A stretch of 64,000 nt of DNA from Dyadobacter koreensis (GTDB lineage Bacteria; Bacteroidota; Bacteroidia; Cytophagales; Spirosomataceae): contig NZ_FNXY01000007.1 of NCBI RefSeq assembly GCF_900108855.1, positions 401,633-465,632 of the forward strand. Direction: 5' to 3'. Below the pieces are notes generated by a model. It made no database searches. It was given only the letters and a program-made list of their open reading frames with translations, and was not told the DNA's origin. Shown one piece after another: positions 52,304 to 62,248 of this stretch; position 1 is the first letter of the stretch; each line of letters opens with the position of its first letter. Both the position numbers and the translations under genes were made by a program.

Positions 52304-54781
52304 TCAAAGCGTAAACGTGTAGGTTCTGCCGGGCTTGGTTTGAAAATCATAGAGCCGGGTTTCCTTAACGGGTAATTTACCCATAGTTGCTGCAGAAGAA
52401 ATAATCGGTTTTAAAACTTCCTCCGTCTGATAAAAATCATTGACATTTTCACCCTGAGCCTCTTTTAAATCAACGTCCTTTCCCGCCAGAACATTGGGAA
52501 TGCGCAGCCGGCAATTCCCTCCCAGATTGGATTTTATCACCAATTTTGAAACTTTGCCTTCTTTCCATTCCAACGAAACGATATCAAATCCACCCCGCGC
52601 ACGAAGGCCGTTTATGCTTCCATTTTTCCAACCGTCCGGGAGCGCTGGCAAAAGCTGGATCGCACCGTCGTGACTTTGCATAAGCATTTCTGCGATACCG
52701 GCAGTGCAACCGAAATTTCCGTCAATCTGGAAAGGTGGATGCGCATCAAAAAGATTCGTATAGGTGCCGCCTCCACCTTTTTTACCAGCAATATTGACAG
52801 GAGAAAGTTGGTCGGTAATCAATTTATATGCCCGGTTTCCGTCCTGAAGTCTAGCCCACCAGTTTACTTTCCAACCCATGGACCAACCTGTTGAAACATC
52901 TCCCCGATGTTCCAGAGAAGTTCGCGCGGCACTGAATAGTTCGGGGGTACGGTAAGCAGAAAGCTGATGAGAAGGAAACAGGCCATAAAGATGCGAGATA
53001 TGGCGGTGCTTATCCTCGGGATTATCAAGGTCCTGCAGCCACTCCTGCAGCTGGCCAAATTTACCGATCTGCATCGGTGCCAGGCGGGATCTTTTCTCTT
53101 TCAATATTTTCACAAATTCCTGATCGGTCCCCAATGCTTCAGCAGCTCGGAGTGTACTGGTGAAAATGTCAAAAACTATCTGATTATCCATGGTATGCCC
53201 CGCGCCAATCGTAATCTCCGGCCGGGAGGCAGGGGCATTTTCTGGTGACATACTCGGCACAACCACCAACCATTTATTTGAAGGTTCTTCGACAAGAAAA
53301 TCAACAAAAAACTGAGCTGCACCCTTCAACGCCGGATAAACAGATTTCAGATAAACCTTGTCTCCCGAATAACTGTATTTTTCCCAAACGTGCTGACTTA
53401 ACCAGGCACCTCCCATAGGCCACATTGCATAAAAGATCGGATCAACCGGACCTGTAATTCGCCATAAGTCCGTGTTATGGTGCGCTACCCATCCCTTGGC
53501 TCCGTACATGTTTTTCGCGGTTTGCTGCCCGGTTAACGAAAGCTCTTTGATCATTTGTATCAAAGGATCATGCATTTCCGTGAGATTCGTTACCTCCGCG
53601 GGCCAGTAATTCATTTCTGTATTGATGTTAATCGTATACTTACTTCCCCAAGGCGGACTCATTTGTTGGTTCCAGATCCCCTGTAAATTAGCGGCCTGTC
53701 CGACCGGCAAGCCGTTTTGAGCAGGCTGAGAGGCTGAGATCAAAAGATATCTGCCAAACTGAAAATAAAGTGAAACCAGGGCAGGGTCATTTCCCGAAGC
53801 AAATTTTGCAATCCTTTCGTCAGTGGGCAGGCTGGCTGCTTCCGAAGTTCCGAGATCTATCTTAACCCGATTAAAATATTTTTGATATGCTGCAACATTA
53901 TCTTTCAAAAGACTGGCAAAAGATTTTTTCACTGCCTTGTTCAGATATTGATCAGCTTTTGCCTGAGGATCTGCGGTCAAGGTTTTGTAGTCGACAAAAT
54001 TAGTACCAATTGAAACCAGCAAAGTTACCGCACTTGCATTTTCAACGGCAACCGAAGTGTCACCAGAAGCTATCTTACCGCCTTCATTCAGTAATTTTAC
54101 ATGCGCATTAAAAGCGACCTGCCCCTTGATACCCTCCTTATCTCCGCTGATTCCGGAAAACATCAATTTACCACTTTTATCAGCCATAGTTTTTCCTTTC
54201 TGCGGGCTGCTCAGAGAAGCCGTAAAACTAATTTTTCCGGGTTTATCAGCCGTCAAACGAACCGCGATAACCTGATCCGGCACCGAAGCAATTACCTGGC
54301 GGGTGTATTTTACACCATCGACTGTGTAGGAGGTTGTTGTTACGGCCTTTTCAATATCAAGTTCACGATAATAATTTGTAAAGGAATCGTGGTTTGCAAA
54401 CCTTAAATTCAAATTCCCTACAGGCTGATACATCATGCCGTTGGTTGTTTTTGATTCGATTTTTTGGGAGGCCAATTTCTGCGCTTCCGCATGTTTGCCT
54501 TCAAAAATTAATTTCCTGATCTCAGGCAGAGCTGCCAGCGCATCGGGATTATCATTCCGGTTTGGCCCACCAGCCCACACAGATGTTTCATTCAGTTTTA
54601 AAATCTCCTGCTCAGGATTTCCATATACCATCGCACCAAGACGGCCATTGCCTACGGGCAAGGCATCTGTCCAGGTATTTCCGGCAGGTTTATTATACCA
54701 GAGTTTGAGAGAGCCAGGCTGCTGGGCAAAGGTAGGAATTGATAAAAAAACGAGGATAAAAAATGAAAAAGTCTTTTTCAT
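52304..54781 (-). CDS. Glycoside hydrolase family 95 (alpha-L-fucosidase-type)
   Basis: An 825-residue exported protein (signal SFFILVFLSIPTFAQ) of GH95. The N-terminal domain has LPVGNGRLGAMVYG and LNETSVWAGG. The alpha/alpha-barrel domain has TININTEMNYWPAEVTNL, matching the Asn pair that activates water in the bifidobacterial enzyme. The acid-bearing PSMSPENAP and the later WWARLQDGNRAYKL are also present. The family is an inverting 1,2-alpha-L-fucosidase, though some members act on alpha-L-galactose. A 9-bp inverted repeat occurs 10-50 nt upstream of the start. Confidence 0.95.
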   Translation of the reverse strand: MKKTFSFFILVFLSIPTFAQQPGSLKLWYNKPAGNTWTDALPVGNGRLGAMVYGNPEQEILKLNETSVWAGGPNRNDNPDALAALPEIRKLIFEGKHAEAQKLASQKIESKTTNGMMYQPVGNLNLRFANHDSFTNYYRELDIEKAVTTTSYTVDGVKYTRQVIASVPDQVIAVRLTADKPGKISFTASLSSPQKGKTMADKSGKLMFSGISGDKEGIKGQVAFNAHVKLLNEGGKIASGDTSVAVENASAVTLLVSIGTNFVDYKTLTADPQAKADQYLNKAVKKSFASLLKDNVAAYQKYFNRVKIDLGTSEAASLPTDERIAKFASGNDPALVSLYFQFGRYLLISASQPAQNGLPVGQAANLQGIWNQQMSPPWGSKYTININTEMNYWPAEVTNLTEMHDPLIQMIKELSLTGQQTAKNMYGAKGWVAHHNTDLWRITGPVDPIFYAMWPMGGAWLSQHVWEKYSYSGDKVYLKSVYPALKGAAQFFVDFLVEEPSNKWLVVVPSMSPENAPASRPEITIGAGHTMDNQIVFDIFTSTLRAAEALGTDQEFVKILKEKRSRLAPMQIGKFGQLQEWLQDLDNPEDKHRHISHLYGLFPSHQLSAYRTPELFSAARTSLEHRGDVSTGWSMGWKVNWWARLQDGNRAYKLITDQLSPVNIAGKKGGGGTYTNLFDAHPPFQIDGNFGCTAGIAEMLMQSHDGAIQLLPALPDGWKNGSINGLRARGGFDIVSLEWKEGKVSKLVIKSNLGGNCRLRIPNVLAGKDVDLKEAQGENVNDFYQTEEVLKPIISSAATMGKLPVKETRLYDFQTKPGRTYTFTL

Positions 54782-55101
54782 GAAAATAAATTTAGAGCGA
54801 CATGTACAGAAGCCTGGACGACGTTCGCTCTAATGATTATTAATTATAAAAGTTTAGGAATAGTCAGGCATTGTACCGCAGAGCACGGTCGTGAAGCATG
54901 AAATTATTTTGCCAATATTAAGGCAGAAACATTAACAAAACGCTTAATAAAAGATTAACGACGCGCCAAAAACTATTTTTTGTTACACATTTGACTCAAA
55001 TAATTCCAAATATTTAATAAAATTATAGCTAAGTTTTCAGGTAGTTTAATCGACTGATAGCAAGCTAAGCAAACGAATGTTAGTCAACTTGGCTTTGAGA
55101 A
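54782..55101. other. 320-bp intergenic region upstream of the GH95 gene
   Basis: No ORF or RNA gene recognised. The region holds a 9-bp inverted repeat (54792-54800 with 54825-54833, 24-nt spacer) near the GH95 start, then AT-rich sequence with the GH95 promoter expected. The YhdH-type gene ends at its right edge on the same strand. Confidence 0.5.
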
Positions 55102-56094
55102 TTAGTCTTCATGTTTAAGAACATATCGTCCTCTGGCTTTACCTTGCAAGAGCTCTTCCAGTTTTTGCGGCAGCTGATCAAGCCCAATTTCCTGAACCAT
55201 TTCATCAAGACGAAAAGGCTTCCAATCCGACGCAAGTAAAGCCCAAACCTTTTTGCGCCAATTGATATCCGCTTGCGCTGAATCAATTCCAGCCAGCGTT
55301 GCACCTCGCAGAATAAATGGGAAAACAGTAGTATTTAAATCAGCCGAAGCAACATTCCCGCAGCAGGTAACCATGCCGTTTTGCTTTACTGACTTTAACA
55401 TTCCGGATAAGATAGAACCTCCGACATTGTCAATTCCAGCAGAAAAATCAGCAGGAGAAAGTGGTTTGGAATTGTATTTTTCTAAAAATTCCTCACGATC
55501 CAGAATCGAGCTGGCACCAAGAACCGACCTCAAAAAGTGATTCTCTTTTTTGCCCGATATTGCCGTAACCTCAAATCCCAGTTTTGACATGATCGCAGTG
55601 GCCATACTGCCTACTCCACCTGTTGCTCCACTGATTACAATCGTTCCCGAATTGATACCGGCACTAACAATTTTGTCAACAGAAAGCCCGGCGGTCAGAC
55701 CGGCAGTCCCTAAACTCATCGACTCTTTCAGGTTAAGACCATCTGGTAACCGTATCGCCCATTGAGAAGGCACGCGGATATAACCTCCGAAGCCCCCCCA
55801 TGTGTTCATGCCCAGATCAAAACCGGTCACTATAACTTGATCGCCTTCTGTAAAACCGGATGACTTCGAAGCCACAACGATTCCTGCGGCATCAATACCG
55901 GGGACGTGCGGAAACCTTCTGGTAACCCCTTTGTTACCGGAAGCTGAAAGCGCATCTTTGTAATTGAGCGAAGAATAATTCACTTTGATCAGAAGATCAT
56001 CACCGGGCAGATCTGCGAGGTTTAATATTTTTACTTCGCTTGAAAATATGCCATCCTGCTGACTTACCAGCAATCCATTAAATTCTTGTTCCAT
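55102..56094 (-). CDS. YhdH/AcuI-type acryloyl-CoA reductase or quinone oxidoreductase
   Basis: A 330-residue medium-chain reductase close to the YhdH/YhfP group. Signatures are VKVNYSSLNYKDALSASG-like at the start, PHVPGIDAAGIV, the Rossmann segment VISGATGGVGSMATAIMSKLG and YNSKPLSPADFSAGIDNVGG. Zinc ligands are absent as expected. Family members reduce acryloyl-CoA or similar enoyl compounds with NADPH. It is a single gene, divergent from the AmpC-type gene. Confidence 0.9.
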   Translation of the reverse strand: MEQEFNGLLVSQQDGIFSSEVKILNLADLPGDDLLIKVNYSSLNYKDALSASGNKGVTRRFPHVPGIDAAGIVVASKSSGFTEGDQVIVTGFDLGMNTWGGFGGYIRVPSQWAIRLPDGLNLKESMSLGTAGLTAGLSVDKIVSAGINSGTIVISGATGGVGSMATAIMSKLGFEVTAISGKKENHFLRSVLGASSILDREEFLEKYNSKPLSPADFSAGIDNVGGSILSGMLKSVKQNGMVTCCGNVASADLNTTVFPFILRGATLAGIDSAQADINWRKKVWALLASDWKPFRLDEMVQEIGLDQLPQKLEELLQGKARGRYVLKHED

Positions 56095-56246
56095 AACTTT
56101 TTTATTAAAAATACTTCTACTTTCTTAGGTTTACAAGAACGGATAATAGTTTCAGTAACGGACATTTTGTGTGGTAATATTATTTGATCAACTTAATAAA
56201 TACTTAACTTGATCAAATAATTTTACTCCTAGACTTAACAGCTTTT

Positions 56247-57434
56247 ATGATCAGAAATTATTTTACTGCTTTCCTGCTGATTCCTTTTTTTACTTTTGGT
56301 CAGCCGCAGAAAACGCCGGTAACATCAAATGCCACGCCTGCCAAAATTCAACTCGAAATTGACAATCTGATCCGTCCTGCCATGCAGGAATTTAACATTC
56401 CTGGTATCGCAGTAGCGGTCACAATAAATGGCGAACATTACTTTTACAACTACGGTGTCGCTTCCAAAGAAACCGGGCAACCTGTGACCAATGAAACGAT
56501 TTTTGAGATTGGATCGATTAGCAAAACTTTTACCGCGACCATGGCGTCCTACGCGCAGGTCAGTGGAAAACTATCGTTTTCTGAAAATATCAGCAAATAT
56601 TTACCCGCACTAAGAGGAAGCGCTTTCGACAAAATAACGGTATTAAATGCGGCAACGCACACCACTGGAGGCCTTCCGTTGCAATTTCCTGATGAAATAA
56701 TGGACAACCGGCAGGCTACTAAATATTTTAAGACATGGAAGCCCAAATTTGAAGCCGGGACACACCGCTCCTATTCAAATCCGGGAACAGGATTATTAGG
56801 CATGGCAGCTGCCGCAAGTTTAGATGATCCTTTCGAAAAAATAATGGAAAAAACAATATTTCCCGCACTTGGGATGTCGCATAGTTACATCAATGTACCG
56901 AAAGCGCAGTTAAAAAAGTATGCATATGGATATTCCAAAACAGACGAAGCCGTTCGCGTGAATCCGGGGCCACTAGCTTCCGAAGCTTACGGTGTAAAAT
57001 CTACAAGCGAGGATATGATCCGTTATGTTGATGCTAATTTGCAAATTCTGAAACTGGATAAAAAGATTGAAACCGCCATTCAAAATACGCACGTGGCTTA
57101 TTTCAAAATTGGAGAAATGACGCAGGATCTGATTTGGGAGCAATATCCATACCCGGTGGAAGTCAAACAATTGCTTGCGGGCAATTCAAATACAATTATT
57201 TTCGAGCATAACCCTGCGGAGAAAATCGATTCGCCAAAACCGGATCTCAACGTTCTGATCAATAAAACGGGATCAACAAATGGATTTGGCGGCTATGTGG
57301 CATTTGTTCCTGCACGAAAAATTGGCATTGTTATTCTTGCGAATAAAAATTATCCGATCACAGCCAGAGTAACTATCGCGCAACAGATATTGAACCAGCT
57401 TGACAGGTATGCGCCTCTGAAAACGAGTAAGTAA
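56247..57434 (+). CDS. ampC: Class C (AmpC-type) beta-lactamase
   Basis: A 395-residue exported enzyme (signal AFLLIPFFTFGQ). The three class C catalytic motifs are clear: Ser90-Ile-Ser-Lys93 (SISK), Tyr176-Ser-Asn178 (YSN) and Lys340-Thr-Gly (KTGSTNGFGGY). The motif EMTQDLIWEQYPYP, characteristic of AmpC cephalosporinases, is also present. Length and motif order match chromosomal AmpC, so hydrolysis of cephalosporins and penicillins is likely. It stands alone, with no AmpR-like regulator adjacent, so expression may be constitutive or controlled elsewhere. It differs from the two serine hydrolases at 36.9-39.4 kb, which lack this full set. Confidence 0.94.
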   Translation: MIRNYFTAFLLIPFFTFGQPQKTPVTSNATPAKIQLEIDNLIRPAMQEFNIPGIAVAVTINGEHYFYNYGVASKETGQPVTNETIFEIGSISKTFTATMASYAQVSGKLSFSENISKYLPALRGSAFDKITVLNAATHTTGGLPLQFPDEIMDNRQATKYFKTWKPKFEAGTHRSYSNPGTGLLGMAAAASLDDPFEKIMEKTIFPALGMSHSYINVPKAQLKKYAYGYSKTDEAVRVNPGPLASEAYGVKSTSEDMIRYVDANLQILKLDKKIETAIQNTHVAYFKIGEMTQDLIWEQYPYPVEVKQLLAGNSNTIIFEHNPAEKIDSPKPDLNVLINKTGSTNGFGGYVAFVPARKIGIVILANKNYPITARVTIAQQILNQLDRYAPLKTSK

Positions 57435-57547
57435 AATGGCGGAAATACATCAGATAATTATGATCTGTCCGTCGGCTATTTTCTCAATTTGATAAGAGAA
57501 AAACGGAAATGGGGATATCTGCAGTTGGAAAAACCAAGAGATAAAAA

Positions 57548-57626
57548 AGCATTCAGCGGTCTGTTGCTGGTTATCAGTTTCGTATGATGAATAACTGATT
57601 TAACCAAAAACTGACCGCTGAATGCT
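57548..57626 (-). terminator. Long hairpin terminator after the LolA-like gene
   Basis: An outer perfect 14-bp stem (57548-57561 with 57613-57626) encloses an inner stem of about 11 bp with a 2-nt bulge. On the minus strand it continues into a T run, so it terminates the 57632-58348 gene. It also sits about 110 nt after the AmpC stop. Confidence 0.85.
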
Positions 57627-57631
57627 AAATC

Positions 57632-58348
57632 TTACTTCATCGGTTTTTTGAAAACCGACTCATCCACTTTGCTGTTGATGACCACTTTATTCGTTATAAA
57701 TGTCAGCACGCCCATTTGAGGGTTGGTGATATCCATGGAGCCGGCAAATTTGACACCCTCGTAATCTTTGTAATCCGAGAAAGTAATTTCGCCATCCTGA
57801 CCGTTCATATTTGCCTTTACTTTGCTTACCAAATAAGTGTTTGCATCCAAAAATTCGTCGATAACCTGACCATCTTTTGAAGTAAGTTTCAAATGATAAA
57901 CATCTTTTTTATCCAGCTTTTCTTTACCTACGAGCTCAACTTTATTACCTTTTTCCTTATAGTTTACTAAACCACCAAATGGGTCCAGCTGGCTTTCCTG
58001 TTGTTTTATTTGATCAGCCGGCATATCCTCTGGCTCACCGGTTCCACCCATCATGGTCGGGCGGATCATCCAGCCTTTTGCATTGTCAATCACCTGAACC
58101 ATTGAATTTCCCATCACAGTAGATTCACTTCTCAATGATTTCCCGACCACCAGGGTCGTTTTCGTAGGAATTTCCATACCCTGCACGGCCATGGACCTGT
58201 CCGTTACCAAAGTCGTTATAGCATTTAATTTATCCATGCCTCCCATCGCGGCAACGTGCTTCTCGATGATTTCATCAACAGTTTGCGCAAAAGAACTTAC
58301 TGAAATACAGGCAGCTACAAGCGCGAAAAAAATTTTGTTAGTTCTCAT
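57632..58348 (-). CDS. LolA-like exported protein
   Basis: A 238-residue protein with a signal peptide (IFFALVAACISVSSFAQ). It begins TVDEIIEKHVAAMGGMDKLNAI, the usual start of Bacteroidota proteins described as outer-membrane lipoprotein-sorting-like. Beta-rich sequence in the LolA/LppX fold follows, ending KVVINSKVDESVFKKP. There is no lipobox. A periplasmic lipid- or lipoprotein-binding function is inferred from the fold. It lies 73 nt downstream of an outer-membrane receptor gene on the same strand, so it may serve that receptor. Confidence 0.85.
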   Translation of the reverse strand: MRTNKIFFALVAACISVSSFAQTVDEIIEKHVAAMGGMDKLNAITTLVTDRSMAVQGMEIPTKTTLVVGKSLRSESTVMGNSMVQVIDNAKGWMIRPTMMGGTGEPEDMPADQIKQQESQLDPFGGLVNYKEKGNKVELVGKEKLDKKDVYHLKLTSKDGQVIDEFLDANTYLVSKVKANMNGQDGEITFSDYKDYEGVKFAGSMDITNPQMGVLTFITNKVVINSKVDESVFKKPMK

Positions 58349-58421
58349 TATCCAGGTTGACTTTTAGTTGGTTAAAATTGTTGGTTAAATAAAATGTGTA
58401 TTTGCTGTAATCGTATTCTAC

Positions 58422-60968
58422 TTATTTAGGCTGAGCTCCCGGCGCACCACCCTGCTGTCCTCCGCCGCTGCCATCACTTTTGACGTCGTCATTATTTACG
58501 GATTTAGCTTTTCTTTTCGGAGCGTCCATAGTCATTTTTCCAATTTTATACGTGAAAGTCAAACGTATACCACGGTTATAAAAGTACATGTCGTTGACCT
58601 GATTAAACTGATTGGAAAATAATTCTGTGTGCATTTTAAAACGTTTGCTCAGGAAATTTTCTGCCGCCAGACCAACACTTCCTTTTTTATTGCCAAATTC
58701 TTTTTTGACACCTACCGTATAAAATCCAAATCCGCCTTGCTTACCCTGAAGCTGAATCTGCGTTCCCTGCATAAATCCAAAAGCCTGCGCTCCCCATCCA
58801 TTTCTAAACTGCGCCTGAGAGAAAATACCGCCACTCACATTAATCCCATTATTGTTCAGTTTTTCTACCGTATTATTTTCACCTAGCGTTTGTCCTGTTA
58901 ACGTCGTGTAAAACGAGTTTGCAAAAACACCAAAATTGATTTTTGAAGTTGCAGCAACGTTGGCAAAAAGGTTGATACCGTAGGCATGCTGACGACCAAT
59001 ATTCTCAAACGTTGTTATAATAGCGCCAGGTAAGCTGTCGGAAGGCTGTCGCACCTGGCTGATAGCGTTATTTGTTACACGGCCAAAGAAAGTAGCATTC
59101 ACAAATACTTTCTTGATGTTCTTGCTCACACCTAGTTCAAAGTTATTTGTTAACTCTGGACGGAGCTCCGGATTACCGATTGTGATATTCTGCGGGTTTG
59201 CCGAGTTAAAGTTCGGGTTGAGCTGTGCAAGTCCGGGCCGCTGGATCCGGCGGTTGTAGCCCAGTTTCAACGTTGTTCCTTTAATCGTCTTGGAAGCGTT
59301 CACACTCGGCACAAGCACACCATAATTTCCAACTCCGATCGAACCACCCTCGCGCGTACTTGCATCGATGAACGTGTGCTCATAACGGACGCCTCCTTTG
59401 AAAGTATACCTGCTTTTGGTTGTGTAGGTATAAGAAGTATAACCTGCTGCAATATTCTGGTGATATGTAAGCTGTCCTGAAGGCTGATCATTTTCTTTTA
59501 CAAAGTCACCTGTTGCCTCAGCAATCAGGAATTGATAGTCACTTGTTACTTCTCGGAAAATTGCCTTTCCACCAAATTCAAGTAACTGGTTTTTCTTGAT
59601 TGGCGTCTGATAATCGGTCTGGAAAGTAAATTCCTGGTTGATGCTTTTATTTTCATTGCGCTGACGACGGGTTACAGTATTACCTGAATTTAGCAAATCA
59701 GCATCGAAATTATTAGTCAGGTCGTTTCGGCTATATAATGTGGAAATGCTCCACTCTTGCTGCGGCTTAAATGTATGCAGGTAGTCAATGTTAGCGTCAA
59801 CAGTTCCTGAAAGATTTTTCGCATCTACATTTCTGCCAGAGCGGTCCGTCTGGCTGCCATTCTTGTAAAGTTGGGTGATCAGATCCTGCTGGTTGATCAT
59901 ATTCCGCACACCATAACGAACGCCGGCTGTTATGCTTTGGTTTTTGGCCAGATCGTAGTCAAAGCCCAGATTATACTGACCAAAAAGACCTTTACTATTT
60001 CCATCTCCTGTCTGACGAGTTTCCGTTGCTACACCTTCAACGATACTTGTCTGGCTAAGTTCTGATTTTGTGATCGTGTTATAACTCCCTCGCCCGAAAC
60101 CGCCAATCGTAAAACCCGCTTTCCCCTTACGGTATCCTCCGTTCAAAGACAGCATCGAGCCACGGTTTCCAACGCCGGCATCAACATTCAGATTCAATCC
60201 CTGCAAACTGTTTTTCTTCGTGATGATGTTTATGATACCACCCGAACCTTCCGCATCATATTTGGAAGACGGACTTGTGATGACTTCAACAGTCTTGATC
60301 TGATCGGCAGGAATTTGTTTTAAAGCATCTGAAACGCTGCTTGCAACGATAGTGCTTGGTTTGTTATTGATCAGTACACGAATATTCTGACTTCCCCGAA
60401 GCGATACATTTCCATCCAGGTCTACCGTTAAGAGAGGCACTTTTCGAAGAACATCTGTCGCGTCTCCTCCTTTGGCAGCAATATCTTTCTCTGCGTTGTA
60501 AACCAGGCGGTCTACTTTTTCTTCAATTAAAGCAGCTTGTCCCGTGACAGTCACTTCATCGAGCTGTTTTACGTTTGATGAAATTTTTATCGTTCCAAGG
60601 TCCAATTCCTGGCCTTTCGAAAGCGTAATATTGTCAATCGTTTTATTTTGATAACCTATAAAGGAAATCAAAATCTTGAAATCGCCCGCCACCACTTTTG
60701 TCAGCGAGAATTTCCCTTTTTCGTCGGCAACGGTTCCGTCGATCGCTTGTCCCGTTTTTTTGTTGTAGAGCGCTATACTACCAAATTCAATCGGTTTCAA
60801 TGCTGCTGAGTCCACAAGGGTTCCCGATATTTTTGCGGTTCCCTTGGGAGTTTGATCTCCCGCAGTACCAGGCAAAGCTTTCGGTTGACTTGCGCCTCCG
60901 GTTGGAAACTGAGCGAACACCGGTGATAAAAAAGTAGTAAAAATAATAGCAAGAAGAATTGTCTTCAT
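58422..60968 (-). CDS. Outer-membrane beta-barrel receptor with CarboxypepD_reg and plug domains
   Basis: An 848-residue outer-membrane protein of the TonB-dependent receptor fold. Signal peptide (ending PVFAQ), a Pro/Gly-rich linker, and a CarboxypepD_reg domain (KISGTLVDSAALKPIEFGSI) come first. The plug follows with ATDVLRKVPLLTVDLDGNVSLRG and EVITSPSSKYDAEGSGGIINIITKK. The rest is a barrel of the OMP_b-brl_3 type and ends in a Gly/Gln-rich tail (SDGSGGGQQGG). It lacks an evident SusC-type partner SusD gene. The ligand is unknown. Confidence 0.93.
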   Translation of the reverse strand: MKTILLAIIFTTFLSPVFAQFPTGGASQPKALPGTAGDQTPKGTAKISGTLVDSAALKPIEFGSIALYNKKTGQAIDGTVADEKGKFSLTKVVAGDFKILISFIGYQNKTIDNITLSKGQELDLGTIKISSNVKQLDEVTVTGQAALIEEKVDRLVYNAEKDIAAKGGDATDVLRKVPLLTVDLDGNVSLRGSQNIRVLINNKPSTIVASSVSDALKQIPADQIKTVEVITSPSSKYDAEGSGGIINIITKKNSLQGLNLNVDAGVGNRGSMLSLNGGYRKGKAGFTIGGFGRGSYNTITKSELSQTSIVEGVATETRQTGDGNSKGLFGQYNLGFDYDLAKNQSITAGVRYGVRNMINQQDLITQLYKNGSQTDRSGRNVDAKNLSGTVDANIDYLHTFKPQQEWSISTLYSRNDLTNNFDADLLNSGNTVTRRQRNENKSINQEFTFQTDYQTPIKKNQLLEFGGKAIFREVTSDYQFLIAEATGDFVKENDQPSGQLTYHQNIAAGYTSYTYTTKSRYTFKGGVRYEHTFIDASTREGGSIGVGNYGVLVPSVNASKTIKGTTLKLGYNRRIQRPGLAQLNPNFNSANPQNITIGNPELRPELTNNFELGVSKNIKKVFVNATFFGRVTNNAISQVRQPSDSLPGAIITTFENIGRQHAYGINLFANVAATSKINFGVFANSFYTTLTGQTLGENNTVEKLNNNGINVSGGIFSQAQFRNGWGAQAFGFMQGTQIQLQGKQGGFGFYTVGVKKEFGNKKGSVGLAAENFLSKRFKMHTELFSNQFNQVNDMYFYNRGIRLTFTYKIGKMTMDAPKRKAKSVNNDDVKSDGSGGGQQGGAPGAQPK

Positions 60969-61329
60969 TTTTTATGGGATTGTAAATTAACAGCATAAAA
61001 GTGCGAAAGAAATGAAGCATGCGGAAAATAAATATGATAAAGGCCGCAATAAAAAGGATGGACGACGGCAATCGCTAGATGGACTGTATTTGCCCGGATC
61101 CATTCATTTTTTGAGCAACATCGTTAAATTTTACTCATAAGAGTTTTTAAACCCTAGTAATCAATTGTGTTAATACAAAAATCCTTCAAATAAAAACGCA
61201 GCTCCTAAAATACCTATTAACCGTTACTGAATCCAAGGAATCGACCTAAGCCCATTATTTTGTGATAATGTCTAATAAATAAAAGCTGGCCAGACTTTCT
61301 GGTGGAAAAGGAGTTTAAAATAATTGTGA
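60969..61329. other. 361-bp intergenic region between the receptor gene and the antiporter remnant
   Basis: AT-rich sequence holding the presumed promoter of the receptor gene. Short ORFs here run into the receptor gene out of frame or lack ribosome-binding context. Nothing else is recognised. Confidence 0.4.
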
Positions 61330-61955
61330 CGAGATTTTTTTCGCTTTTTCAGACTCGTTCTGATATCCTTTTTGGAACAAAGACAGATACATCAATCATG
61401 CTGACTCGGACTAAGCTAACGATCCCGTCAATCAGAATAGCGCATTGAACTGCATCTTCCTATGAATAAACCCGCCAGACTTTTTATACTAACAGAAAGC
61501 TGCAAGCCTATCAGAATATATATTAAAACACTCAGTAGAATGCCAACGGTTTCCCAGACCTTCCTGGTCTGAATTGTTGTATGATAATTAAAACGAACTC
61601 CCAACCTGAACGATCGGAACACCTTCTACCGATAGATGCCAAAATTGCGGCCTACTCGAATTGTTCTGCTGAAACATATAATAAAGAAGGAGCAACGAAT
61701 GTAATTGGCATTGTTGTACTTGACTATTTTGGCTCAATACCGAAGAACAAAGCAAATGTTGAACCACAATATCCACGACAGTACCGTGACACCTAGAATT
61801 ATTAAGTCAGATACTGCCTCACGAAATACAGACCTATTTGTTGGCACTGCTGCTACTACAAAGCGGAAAACAATCAGCGAAGCTGCATTGGCCTTTGAGT
61901 ATAGAACTTGCGGCAACTGCACCGAGCAAGCCGCCGCAAAGCATTATTTCTCCAT
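61330..61955 (-). pseudogene. Decayed CPA1-type Na+/H+ antiporter (NhaP-like) remnant
   Basis: Read on the minus strand in shifting frames, this stretch preserves successive antiporter motifs. From high to low coordinate they are LGAVAASSILKG, ASLIVFRFVVAAV, ITFVAPSLLYVSAEQFE, then after an in-frame stop AAILASIG, then TRKVWETVGILL and IYILIGLQL, then IVSLVRVSMIDVSVF. The order is that of the family (ND-A-LI-FRFA-AA helix, TP-L-Y--AE helix, W-T--FLLN---FILIGLQLP helix). At least two frame changes, one internal stop and missing segments (for example the SPPDA block before VAA) are visible. The gene is dead. Confidence 0.85.
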
Positions 61956-61959
61956 AAAT

Positions 61960-62248
61960 TAAGTTGCCTCTTAAACAAGACTTTCAAGTAACGCCGTCGT
62001 TCAGCGCTATCAGAGATCTCTTTTAGCGATTAAGGAAAGCAGTTCCACTTTTCCTAAGTTGCTGTCTATTGCTACACTTCTTATTTATCACAACTATTTG
62101 CAAAAGGCTTCCGGAAGCCTGTCTTTTGGAGCATAACTTCCAATAGCGAACTTTGTATAATGCCGAATGGTTACCAATTTACTAATAACCTGTGTTAATA
62201 ATAGGCATGGAATTTGAGTAATCTTTGTTATACATTAAACATATCTAT
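61960..62248. other. Spacer between the antiporter remnant and msrA
   Basis: No intact ORF, RNA or repeat recognised. It presumably contains the rest of the vanished antiporter N-terminal region, too degraded to read, and the msrA promoter. Confidence 0.4.

Noticed and set aside
60787..61071. A 94-codon minus-strand ORF with a hydrophobic start upstream of the receptor gene
   Set aside because: Two thirds of it overlaps the receptor gene out of frame, and the hydrophobic part comes from AT-rich leader sequence.
62225..62248. Longer msrA start
   Set aside because: It requires a TTG codon and adds residues absent from MsrA proteins.
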